NCBI GenBank assembly: GCA_900771955.1
Contig: CAAGPW010000136.1
Location: forward strand, 1-56,661
Reading direction: 5' to 3'
Length of the DNA: 56,661 nucleotides
Source: Lachnospiraceae bacterium
GTDB lineage: Bacteria; Bacillota; Clostridia; Lachnospirales; Lachnospiraceae
Shown: piece after piece, positions 42,674-50,078 of the stretch
How the letters are laid out: the number at the start of each line of letters is the position of its first letter
Numbering within the stretch: the stretch's first letter is position 1
Notes under the pieces: model-generated
What the model saw: the letters and a program-made list of their open reading frames with translations, nothing else
Told to the model about the DNA's origin: nothing
Database searches by the model: none
Program-made: the position numbers and the translations under genes

Positions 42674-44542
42674 TCAATCCGAAACTGCACCTAAGGTAGC
42701 GGTTGCAAACTCTTCCAGCATCTGTGCACATTCCTGTATCAATCCCATAAATTTTTTACCTCTTTCTGCAATTCCCTGACACTCTTCATCAAATGATTGA
42801 TACCCTGCATACTGTGCAGACTTTAAGATCTGATCAGCCACACTCAGCGATTCTTCCACTAGCTGATAATCAATATTTGTCTCTATCTTTTTCGTTGTCT
42901 TTTTAATCTGTTTTAATACCTTTTCATATGCTTTCTTATCGACATTTCCATTCTGTGTCATCTTTTCCAACTTTTCATACAGGTGTTTTCCGTCAACCGC
43001 AAGATCCGCCATCTGCTTAAATTCCCGTGGCGTGTCATGAAAATATTCAAGAATCTTCTTTTGTTCTTCATCATCAAACTGAGGCCTCAGTTTATCCATG
43101 TATTTCTTTATATCAACTTCGTTTGTGCATTCCTGCTCAATCGCTTCCTTCAAGGTCATAACTTCCGTCCCTGCGATCTTTGCCCCACCTTCCGTTGCGT
43201 TAATCACTTTAAAATCCTCATATTTCTGACCCCAGTTTGTAATATACTCCTCAAACCATTTCCGATACTCGTCAAAATCCGGTCTGGTTGGTACTTTTTC
43301 CTCATAATTTCCCTCTACCATCTGATATCCGGAAGTATCCTGTTCTTTCATTTTTTCTTCAAAGGTACCATCCGCGTGTGTCTTATTTCCAGTCAGCGCA
43401 AGATCCTGACCTACCAAAATGATCCGATCAAATCCCAGATGGCTCACATAAGAAAACGCCAGTGTTGCAACAGAACCACCAGACGGCATTGGTATAAATA
43501 CTTTTTTGTTCATTTCATACATCTGGTTCACAAACGGAATCCCTTCATTAAAGAAAAACTTCTTTCCTTTATGATAATGAAGCACTGCTTTTGCTGCTAC
43601 ACTTGTTGTAAGCAACGGGATATTTCGACTTTCCTCTACTTTAATCAGATCAAGTGGTTTCAGCCCATCTACAATTGCAAACATATCCGGTATGATCCCG
43701 TGACTGATCAGCGGCTTGATTGCCGTATCAACAGCTACAATAAATGCTTTATTTTTTGCCTTTTTCAGTTCTTCAATATTTTTATTTAGGGATGGCCCCG
43801 CCGATACCACGATCGCCGGAATATCTTTCGGTAATATCCCATCCAGTTGAACCGCCTGATAGTTTGTACGGATATAGTTCGCGTTATGGAACAAATTATC
43901 TACATAAACATGATGAAAACGTCTGGTTGTGTTCAAATCACTGACACTTCTGGACACTACATTACCAAGCAATTTTTCAAAAGCAAGGATCTGTTCCAGA
44001 CAGATTTCTTTGTAGTTTGGCAAAATAAAATGCTTCATGATCGGAATTCGATTTCCACGAATCATACTTTGGCACAGTGCAGTTACGCTTTGTATATCAT
44101 CATTGAGTTCCCCTACCAGCAACGCAACAATACGCTCTCCGAAAATTTCTTTTAAATCCAATCTCTGTATCTGTTTATAAAAAATCGAAAAAGATGGTTC
44201 ATACAACAAAACAACACTTTCCCGACTTGTTGCTTTCAAAATTGCTTCCAAATAACAAATATTTCCCATTCCTACCATGAAAATTGGAGCCGACTGTTCT
44301 ATTTTTCCCAAAGCCTGCACCTGATTTTCCGCAGACAGATGTGCCGAACGTTTTCCAGCGAGATAAAGTGTCCGGCCATTACGTCTTACTTTTAATATTT
44401 CTTCGTTCTCTAAGTTTTCTTCTACCAGAACTTCAAGCTGTTCTGCTTCTAAAAGTTCTTCCCTTTTTTCTAAAATAAGCTCCTTCATACCGGGATATTT
44501 TTCATCCAGGAACTGCAAATTATTATCCAATATGTCTTTCAT
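42674..44542 (-). CDS. Maf-type flagellin glycosyltransferase (DUF115, motility accessory factor)
   Basis: 622 residues from ATG 44542; the frame opens eight codons earlier at a TTG without a better ribosome-binding site. Central DUF115/MptE-like domain: IPAIVVSAGPSLNKNIEEL, FIVAVDTAIKPLISHGIIPD and FDRIILVGQDLAL are the Maf motifs. Maf proteins transfer pseudaminic, legionaminic or related nonulosonic acids from CMP donors onto Ser/Thr of flagellin before export. Location just downstream of flagellin and upstream of the CMP-sugar genes fits exactly. Overlaps the preceding small gene by 20 nt. Confidence 0.88.
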   Translation of the reverse strand: MKDILDNNLQFLDEKYPGMKELILEKREELLEAEQLEVLVEENLENEEILKVRRNGRTLYLAGKRSAHLSAENQVQALGKIEQSAPIFMVGMGNICYLEAILKATSRESVVLLYEPSFSIFYKQIQRLDLKEIFGERIVALLVGELNDDIQSVTALCQSMIRGNRIPIMKHFILPNYKEICLEQILAFEKLLGNVVSRSVSDLNTTRRFHHVYVDNLFHNANYIRTNYQAVQLDGILPKDIPAIVVSAGPSLNKNIEELKKAKNKAFIVAVDTAIKPLISHGIIPDMFAIVDGLKPLDLIKVEESRNIPLLTTSVAAKAVLHYHKGKKFFFNEGIPFVNQMYEMNKKVFIPMPSGGSVATLAFSYVSHLGFDRIILVGQDLALTGNKTHADGTFEEKMKEQDTSGYQMVEGNYEEKVPTRPDFDEYRKWFEEYITNWGQKYEDFKVINATEGGAKIAGTEVMTLKEAIEQECTNEVDIKKYMDKLRPQFDDEEQKKILEYFHDTPREFKQMADLAVDGKHLYEKLEKMTQNGNVDKKAYEKVLKQIKKTTKKIETNIDYQLVEESLSVADQILKSAQYAGYQSFDEECQGIAERGKKFMGLIQECAQMLEEFATATLGAVSD

Positions 44543-44879
44543 ATACCCGAACCCTCTCTTTTTCAAAATATTCTTTCGGCATAAACATGGTCAGATATTC
44601 ACTGATTCCGGATTCCAAAGCATCCATCATCAGAACAGTATCTTCTTCTTTTAATGCTTCTGCGATATCTTCCAATATCGTAAGCAGATTCTTCTGCAGC
44701 ATCTGATAAAGATTCGGTTCTATTCCAAACTGGTTCTCTTTCAAAAACCACTGTACAAATTCTTCTATTTGCGGCAACAACCCTTTGACTTTTGCTACAT
44801 AGTCATTTTCTCCAACACATACATAAGTATAACCTATAAAGTTAATATCCTCATACAGTTTAATAAGTTTCTCATCCAT
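44523..44879 (-). CDS. Small conserved-looking protein between flagellin and maf, function unknown
   Basis: 118 residues starting MDEKLIKLYEDINFIGYTYVC. Almost entirely helical by composition and acidic (LPQIEEFVQWFLKEN; TILEDIAEALKEEDTVLMMDALESG), with no signal peptide or membrane segment. I do not recognise a named family. It directly follows the flagellin terminator and overlaps maf by 20 nt, so it is translationally coupled to the glycosyltransferase. A role as partner or chaperone in flagellin modification is a positional inference. Confidence 0.72.
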   Translation of the reverse strand: MDEKLIKLYEDINFIGYTYVCVGENDYVAKVKGLLPQIEEFVQWFLKENQFGIEPNLYQMLQKNLLTILEDIAEALKEEDTVLMMDALESGISEYLTMFMPKEYFEKERVRVYERHIG

Positions 44880-44904
44880 AGCAGCTTTCCTTTTCGCTTA
44901 TATA

Positions 44905-44934
44905 AGAAAGAACCGGTATAAGCCGGTTCTTTCT
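44905..44934 (-). terminator. Terminator after flagellin
   Basis: AGAAAGAACCGG (44905-44916) pairs perfectly with CCGGTTCTTTCT (44923-44934), with a 6-nt loop. The U-rich tail is short and interrupted, so partial read-through into the Maf operon is possible; no other promoter for that operon was found. Confidence 0.78.
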
Positions 44935-44962
44935 ATAAAAATCATATTGTTTTTTCTGAATA

Positions 44963-46132
44963 TTACTGTAACAGAGACAGAACACCCTGATTAACCTGGT
45001 TAGCCTGAGCAAGCATAGACTGACCTGCCTGAGCAAGAATATTGTTCTTGCTGTACTTAACCATTTCATCAGCCATATCTGTATCACGGATACGGGATTC
45101 TGCTGCTGAAGTATTTTCAGATACTGTATCCAGGTTAGCAACTGTGTGCTCTAATCTGTTCTGTAAAGCACCAAGTGCAGAACGCTGTGTAGAAACTTTG
45201 TTGATAGCTCCCTGTACTGCCTGGATTGTTGCATTTGCAATATTGTAGTTGTCAACGGCCGGAGAGTCAAAGCTCTTGCTTGTTCCGAAACCACCAACAG
45301 TTACTGTGTTATAAGATACTTCTTTCAGAAGATCTGCGAACTTAGTACTAGCTGCTTTCTGATATTTAGCACCGAGCATGGAAGCTCCACCTGCTTTTGC
45401 AGATTCGATTGTAGAGAATGCTTTTCCGCTTAAGTAGAACTTACCAGCGCTTGCTACTACCATGTCATCTGTAAATGCTGCTCTACCAGTCTGGTTAGCT
45501 GCACTCTTGAATGCTGTTAAGTTAGCAGATTTTGTCTTTGTGTTATCATATTCATAGGTTGTTCCCATGTATGTAACTGTGCCGTATCTGCCAGTTGACT
45601 GTCCATCAAAATATTTGATGTGCTTTAAGCCGAGAGAAGCTGCATCCATCTTTCCGATGCTGATGTCGATGCTCTGTCCGCCGTTAGCGCCAACCTGTAA
45701 TTTCTTGGACTGATAAGATCCGTCTAACAGGTTCTGTTTGTTGAACTGAGTTGTTTCAGAAATTCTGTCTAATTCGTTTGTTAATGCTGTTAACTCCTGG
45801 TTGATAGCATCACGGTCGATAGACTGGTTTGTGTCGTTAGCACCCTGAACTGCTAACTCGTTCATTCTCTGAAGAATAGAGTGAGATTCATTTAACGCAC
45901 CTTCTGCAGACTGGATAAGAGAAATACCATCTTCAGCGTTTGTAGAAGCTTTGTCAAGACCTCTGATCTGGCTTCTCATTTTCTCAGAAATTGTAAGTCC
46001 TGCTGCATCATCACCTGCACGGTTGATTCTGTAACCAGAAGATAATTTCTCAGAAGATTTAGCCTGAGCGCTTGTTGTGATACCTAACTGTCTGTTCGCA
46101 TTCATTGCGGTAAGGTTGTGCTGTACTACCAT
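44963..46132 (-). CDS. fliC: Flagellin
   Basis: 389 residues forming the filament subunit. The start is ATG 46132 (MVVQHNLTAMNANRQLG) with GGAGG 9 nt upstream. The D0/D1 N-terminal domain holds SSEKLSSGYRINRAGDDAAGLTISEKMR and the C-terminal D1/D0 domain holds RSALGALQNRLEHTV and ends NQVNQGVLSLLQ. A variable middle of about 160 residues is rich in Ser, Thr, Lys and Ala and is the likely glycosylation site. The TLR5-contact loop reads QRMNELAVQ (88-96), with Asn where Salmonella has Arg92. Controlled by a sigma-28-type promoter and probably by CsrA in its leader. Confidence 0.97.
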   Translation of the reverse strand: MVVQHNLTAMNANRQLGITTSAQAKSSEKLSSGYRINRAGDDAAGLTISEKMRSQIRGLDKASTNAEDGISLIQSAEGALNESHSILQRMNELAVQGANDTNQSIDRDAINQELTALTNELDRISETTQFNKQNLLDGSYQSKKLQVGANGGQSIDISIGKMDAASLGLKHIKYFDGQSTGRYGTVTYMGTTYEYDNTKTKSANLTAFKSAANQTGRAAFTDDMVVASAGKFYLSGKAFSTIESAKAGGASMLGAKYQKAASTKFADLLKEVSYNTVTVGGFGTSKSFDSPAVDNYNIANATIQAVQGAINKVSTQRSALGALQNRLEHTVANLDTVSENTSAAESRIRDTDMADEMVKYSKNNILAQAGQSMLAQANQVNQGVLSLLQ

Positions 46133-46156
46133 AATATAATTCCTCCTTGAATTTTC

Positions 46157-46174
46157 TGCAGCATCCATGCTGCA
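46157..46174 (-). promoter_or_regulatory. Candidate CsrA-binding hairpin in the flagellin leader
   Basis: The minus-strand RNA forms UGCAGC-AUGGAU-GCUGCA, a stem with GGA in the loop, ending about 10 nt before the AAGGAGGA Shine-Dalgarno, which itself contains GGA. Paired GGA sites, one in a hairpin loop and one at the Shine-Dalgarno, are how CsrA represses hag in Bacillus subtilis. csrA and fliW are encoded 3 kb away. Confidence 0.7.
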
Positions 46175-46312
46175 TTTGATTTTTTATCTGAAACGGCTTT
46201 CCCATTTCATTCTGTTTTTCATGCGATGTCCATTCTTCCGGCCGTACGCTCCGTCCAAACATCCATCACTCAGTAACCCGGAAGTTTTCGCTTCCTTACT
46301 TACCTGTAATAT

Positions 46313-46339
46313 ATATCGGACACATTCGCCGATACTTTA
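46313..46339 (-). promoter_or_regulatory. Sigma-28 (SigD/FliA)-type promoter of flagellin
   Basis: TAAA (46339-46336), 15 bp, TCCGATAT (46320-46313), a near-perfect flagellar-sigma promoter. It gives a roughly 175-nt leader containing several GGA motifs and a GGAAG/CTTCC hairpin near 46280-46295. Confidence 0.9.
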
Positions 46340-46343
46340 TAGT

Positions 46344-46367
46344 AAAAAGTGACTTTTTTCACTTTTT
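46344..46367 (-). terminator. Small terminator overlapping the end of the chaperone-like gene
   Basis: AAAAAGTGA/TCACTTTTT arms (46359-46367 and 46344-46352) on the minus strand end in a T-run and include the stop codon. It would end the flaG-fliD-fliS transcript just before the flagellin promoter. Confidence 0.65.
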
Positions 46368-46838
46368 CCTATCTAAAAATTGTGAATCGATAAATCCCGT
46401 TTTCATCATATTTTTATAATAGGTATTTACCGCTTTCTGGCTGGATTTCACCTCACGGATCTGCTTCTTCACAGATGAAAATTTTGTTTCAATCAGCTGC
46501 TTATTCCGCATTTCCTCCGCCTGTGCAGACATTGTCTTTTCGACAATCTCCGTAATCAGCCCCTGCATATCCCTGATCTTCTCTGCATATTTGTCCATAT
46601 TCTGCTCGATCTCCGGACGAACCCTCTCATAAATCTGTTCAAACCCGGCATCTAACTGATTTAATTCTTCGATCAGTTCCGCTTTCCTGTCAATCGTCTT
46701 TTCAAAAGCGTCCGGTCCCAATGTATCATCTGCCAGAAGAATCTTCTGTTCCTCATTTGCCGCCCGTATCTGATCCAGGATCCTGTTTTTTTTCTGTAAG
46801 CTTTCTACAAGAATTGTAATATATTCTTCCTGCGGCAT
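46359..46838 (-). CDS. Helical flagellar chaperone-like protein (FliT/FlgN-like position)
   Basis: 159 residues from ATG 46838 with AGGAG upstream. The protein is nearly all coiled-coil helix (LVESLQKKNRILDQIRAANEEQ; KAELIEELNQLDAGFEQIYERV), the fold of the FliT/FlgN secretion chaperones. It starts 10 nt after fliS in the flaG-fliD-fliS unit, where a cap-protein chaperone is expected. Sequence motifs are too weak to name it; the role is inferred from position and composition. Confidence 0.7.
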   Translation of the reverse strand: MPQEEYITILVESLQKKNRILDQIRAANEEQKILLADDTLGPDAFEKTIDRKAELIEELNQLDAGFEQIYERVRPEIEQNMDKYAEKIRDMQGLITEIVEKTMSAQAEEMRNKQLIETKFSSVKKQIREVKSSQKAVNTYYKNMMKTGFIDSQFLDRKK

Positions 46839-46848
46839 ACGAACTCCT

Positions 46849-47238
46849 TTACTGCAGCTTTGTTCCATTATTAGTTTCTTTCATTACTTCTTTCCATGTA
46901 TCCCGCATGGTCCGCAAATGTTTTAAGACTTCCTCCAATATTTCCTTGTCCTTTTTCATATTTGCAGTGGTAAGTCGTTCCCGCAGATATGCGTATACAT
47001 TTTCAAAGTCTTCAGCCACTTTATATTTGTGGTTTAAAGTAGCGCGAAATTCGTCAATGATGTTTTCAACTTTTACAATGTTGTTATGTGCCTTTTCAAC
47101 ATCACCTTCTTCAATCGCCCGAATCGCAATGTTGCAGAATTTTATCGCTCCATCATAGAGCATTAATGTCAGTTCTGCCGGCGAAGCCGTCATCACTTTG
47201 TTGTTTGCATATGCCGCATAACCGGTATTCAATGCCAT
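46849..47238 (-). CDS. fliS: Flagellin-specific chaperone FliS
   Basis: 129 residues starting MALNTGYAAYANNKVMTASPAELTLM. The four-helix bundle pattern LMLYDGAIKFCNIAIRAIE is diagnostic. FliS caps the C-terminal helix of flagellin in the cytoplasm and, in Bacillus, helps free FliW to antagonise CsrA. Directly downstream of fliD. Confidence 0.95.
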   Translation of the reverse strand: MALNTGYAAYANNKVMTASPAELTLMLYDGAIKFCNIAIRAIEEGDVEKAHNNIVKVENIIDEFRATLNHKYKVAEDFENVYAYLRERLTTANMKKDKEILEEVLKHLRTMRDTWKEVMKETNNGTKLQ

Positions 47239-47270
47239 GTTCTATGTACCTCCATGTAACCCATGCATCT

Positions 47271-48890
47271 TTAGCTTAATAAGCTCGACAGCGAAGACGA
47301 CTGGCTCTGTAAGGATGCCAGTGCAGACTCCATTGCTGCAAATTTTTTGTAATAGTAGTCTTCCAAGTCTGTAAGTTTGTCTTCCCACTTAGAGATTGTA
47401 TCGGTGTAATCACTGTACTCTCTCGCCATTTCTTTATCGTTATAAATAGTATAAGCACTGTTTAAGTCCTTCGTCGACTTCATTTTATTGTCCAGTGCAG
47501 TATACAGATCGCCTGTGATCTGCTTCATAAATGCCGTAACCGTATCCGGATCTGAATTCAGCATGTTCATCAGTACATCGGAATTGTCCTTGCTTACTGT
47601 ATCATCTTCGTCTCCGTCAATATGATAGACGCCCTGGCTGTTGCTGGTTGCAGTCAGATAAGCCTGCGTTTTGATTCCAAAGCTGGACAGGCTGTATTTT
47701 GCTGCTCCATTTGCACTAGCCCATGATTTTAACTGTGAAGCAGAAGTTATATTGTTTCCGTTTGAATCCTTCAGTGCGGTACCATTGCATTTATAATATT
47801 TATTCGTTGAATCATAAGTGACTGTGCCTCCCTGATAAACATAATAGGAGGATGTCATGGCATTCTTCATCAATGACATAATGCTGTCCAGATTATCGTC
47901 TCTGCGCAGCAATGCACTCTTAATTTTTTTCTCCCATTCCTCCACTTCCGTATCGGTCATGGCATCTTTTTCTTCAGAAGTAAGAGGTTCATAGCCTTTC
48001 GCAGAATCTGCATTGTACAGTGAATTCATTTCGCTCATCAATGAATTATACTGTGAGAAAAAGCTCTTAATCTGATTGTACATACCCTGTGTATCAGCAG
48101 ACGTCGTTATGGAAATCTTGCTTCCATTCGTCTCTCCCAGACAGTCAATGCTCAATCCATTGATTGAATATTTGTTATTGGAAGATGTGAATTTTGCATC
48201 ATTCAGAACAATCTCTGAATCCTGCGCATCTACAACTTTTGCACCTCCGTTTGCATTCAGTCCAAACGCCTTTAATACATCTGCATCTCCATCCAATGAA
48301 ATGCCATTTTCCACACCAGTGTTTTTGGCCGTCACAAACATTCTTTTGTTGGATGTATCAAAAGTAGCCGTCAGCTTTCCTGCGCCATTGAGTTCATTCA
48401 GCAATCCGCTGATCGTGGTCTTCTGTGTGACGTTTATGGTCTTGAGCACATTTCCATCACTGTCTTTTACGTTGATACTCGCCCCATCGCCTGTATATCC
48501 AAGCTGTGCCAGAGTCGTACCCGATGAAAGGGTTGACTGATCATTGGTTTTCAGTTCTCCACCTGTAATATAGGTTCCTTTTGCAAGTTGTTTTATCTCC
48601 AGTGTCTGTGTTCCTTTTGCTGCAGACCCGCTTGCTGTAATCGTTGCCTTTGTAGCATCTGACACCGTTGTCTTCTGTTTGCTCCATGCAGAGGAAAATC
48701 TCAGGTTTTTGATATTGTCATACATGCTCTTAACTTTAATATTAAGAGACTTCCACGCATCCTGCTTCCATGACAGCTTTGTCTGTGCCTTCTGATATTT
48801 TTCTTCCTTTGTCCGATATGCCGAAACCAGTTCTGAAATGATAGCCTCAGTATCCAGACCGGAATTCAGTCCTGTAATTCGAATTGGCAT
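47271..48890 (-). CDS. fliD: Flagellar filament cap protein FliD
   Basis: 539 residues. The N-terminus MPIRITGLNSGLDTEAIISELV is the FliD hallmark, followed by KLSWKQDAWKSLNIKVKSMY. The polar central domains and the C-terminal coiled-coil region (EDYYYKKFAAMESALASLQSQ) are complete. It caps the filament tip and promotes flagellin polymerisation. Starts 12 nt after flaG ends. This is the canonical cap gene, in contrast to the orphan FliD-like gene at 17988. Confidence 0.96.
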   Translation of the reverse strand: MPIRITGLNSGLDTEAIISELVSAYRTKEEKYQKAQTKLSWKQDAWKSLNIKVKSMYDNIKNLRFSSAWSKQKTTVSDATKATITASGSAAKGTQTLEIKQLAKGTYITGGELKTNDQSTLSSGTTLAQLGYTGDGASINVKDSDGNVLKTINVTQKTTISGLLNELNGAGKLTATFDTSNKRMFVTAKNTGVENGISLDGDADVLKAFGLNANGGAKVVDAQDSEIVLNDAKFTSSNNKYSINGLSIDCLGETNGSKISITTSADTQGMYNQIKSFFSQYNSLMSEMNSLYNADSAKGYEPLTSEEKDAMTDTEVEEWEKKIKSALLRRDDNLDSIMSLMKNAMTSSYYVYQGGTVTYDSTNKYYKCNGTALKDSNGNNITSASQLKSWASANGAAKYSLSSFGIKTQAYLTATSNSQGVYHIDGDEDDTVSKDNSDVLMNMLNSDPDTVTAFMKQITGDLYTALDNKMKSTKDLNSAYTIYNDKEMAREYSDYTDTISKWEDKLTDLEDYYYKKFAAMESALASLQSQSSSLSSLLS

Positions 48891-48902
48891 ATTACTTCCC
48901 TC

Positions 48903-49310
48903 CTATCGTTTCTCATCCACAAGGATGCCGGCCATCTCCCAAACTTTTGCGATCATATCCAGTGTTTCTTCCGGTGGATATTCGCGGATGACTTTCTTGG
49001 TATCCTTGTCTACAATCTTTATCGTAATACGGTTCGTCTTGTCGTGAACGCCCCAGACTGCCTCTGTATTGGTCTTTTTATTGATCTCATCGACCGCCCG
49101 TTTGATCGTATCTCTGCTCTGCACCTCACCGATAACAGCATCTGATTTTTTGCTGCTGCCCGCGGCATCTGCCGTACCCACTGCTGTATTGCTGTCATCT
49201 GCTGTCACCTGTGTACTCTGCGTTTCTTCCTGTACCGTTGCCTTATTGTCAGTCTGTGGCACACTTCCCTGATAAGTCACTCCTGCATTTGCTATTATTT
49301 CCATTTTCAT
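48903..49310 (-). CDS. flaG: FlaG family protein
   Basis: 135 residues. The conserved C-terminal half reads AVDEINKKTNTEAVWGVHDKTNRITIKIVDKDTKKVIREYPPEETLDMIAKVWE-like (FlaG domain, about 67-135). The N-terminal half is low-complexity, rich in Thr, Asp and Ala. FlaG influences filament length in several bacteria. Two ATGs (49310 and 49304) are possible after GGAGG. First gene of the unit driven by the sigma-28-type promoter at 49364. Confidence 0.9.
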   Translation of the reverse strand: MKMEIIANAGVTYQGSVPQTDNKATVQEETQSTQVTADDSNTAVGTADAAGSSKKSDAVIGEVQSRDTIKRAVDEINKKTNTEAVWGVHDKTNRITIKIVDKDTKKVIREYPPEETLDMIAKVWEMAGILVDEKR

Positions 49311-49363
49311 ACCACCTCCGTGTGATAACTCTGTTACTCCAGTCTGTTGTTTTCTATATATCT

Positions 49364-49390
49364 ATATCGGTTTTTCTACTGCAAAAATTA
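49364..49390 (-). promoter_or_regulatory. Sigma-28-type promoter of flaG-fliD-fliS
   Basis: TAAT (49390-49387), 15 bp, ACCGATAT (49371-49364), about 55 nt before flaG. Same spacing as the flagellin and flgM promoters; the -35 core ends in T rather than A. Confidence 0.82.
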
Positions 49391-49398
49391 ACCCGTCC

Positions 49399-49614
49399 TT
49401 AAAGCAAATTTTTTAACGTTTCCAACCCATCCGTGCTGACGGACGCCTTGTTTTCCTCCTGAATCTGCTTATAAACTTCTTTCCGGTAGATCGGGACATC
49501 CTTCGGCGCTGATATACCGATCTTGATCTGATCTCCGCGCACTTCAAGGATCGATATCTCAATATTATTATTGATTACGAGTGATTCCCCTTTTTTTCTT
49601 GTCAGTGCCAGCAT
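49399..49614 (-). CDS. csrA: Carbon storage regulator / translational repressor CsrA
   Basis: 71 residues: MLALTRKKGESLVINNNIEISILEV, then GISAPKDVPIYRKEVYKQI. CsrA dimers bind GGA motifs in mRNA and block translation; in Firmicutes its main known target is the flagellin leader. The gene follows fliW by 2 nt. The C-terminus is extended by about 20 residues relative to E. coli CsrA, the part that contacts FliW in Bacillus-type proteins. Confidence 0.96.
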   Translation of the reverse strand: MLALTRKKGESLVINNNIEISILEVRGDQIKIGISAPKDVPIYRKEVYKQIQEENKASVSTDGLETLKNLL

Positions 49615-49616
49615 GT

Positions 49617-50063
49617 CTACTCACCCGCCTTTTCTTTGAGCTTATCATAAATCTTATATTTAACCGGATAATCTCCCTCTGCGATCACCTGGATCGCTTT
49701 TTTCGTATCGGTATTGATGATGATCGGTGCCTTTAAGTTCACCGTGATATCTTCTTTCTTTCCAGTTGCCGTAAGCGTCACAAGAACATAGGTGTTCTCC
49801 GCGTTCAGTTCTCCGAGCGGTTTTAAAAGCTCCTCATCGATATCCGGCGCATAATCCGGTTTTACCGAAAGCGGATCGATGACCGGGAGCGCAAACACTT
49901 CATCCTCCAGACACTGCAACCATGATACACCTTTCTTCTCTTTCTTTTCCGAATCAAAGATCAACGCATATTCCTTATAATCCGGATATCCGATGATTCC
50001 ATTCTCAAAGCAGATCACTTTATCTTTTTGTATCTCAATCTCGCCAAACAGTCTTGTATTCAT
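49617..50063 (-). CDS. fliW: Flagellar assembly factor FliW (CsrA antagonist)
   Basis: 148 residues with the family start MNTRLFGEIEIQKDKVICFENGIIGYPDYKEYALI. FliW binds either flagellin or CsrA: when free flagellin accumulates it takes FliW, releasing CsrA to repress flagellin synthesis. Encoded directly before csrA, 15 nt after flgL, in the flgM operon. Confidence 0.95.
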   Translation of the reverse strand: MNTRLFGEIEIQKDKVICFENGIIGYPDYKEYALIFDSEKKEKKGVSWLQCLEDEVFALPVIDPLSVKPDYAPDIDEELLKPLGELNAENTYVLVTLTATGKKEDITVNLKAPIIINTDTKKAIQVIAEGDYPVKYKIYDKLKEKAGE

Positions 50064-50078
50064 ATGTCATCCACCTTT

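Noticed and set aside
42983..43789. Plus-strand open frame of 268 codons opposite maf
   Set aside because: Complement of the well-supported Maf coding sequence, with no family motif.
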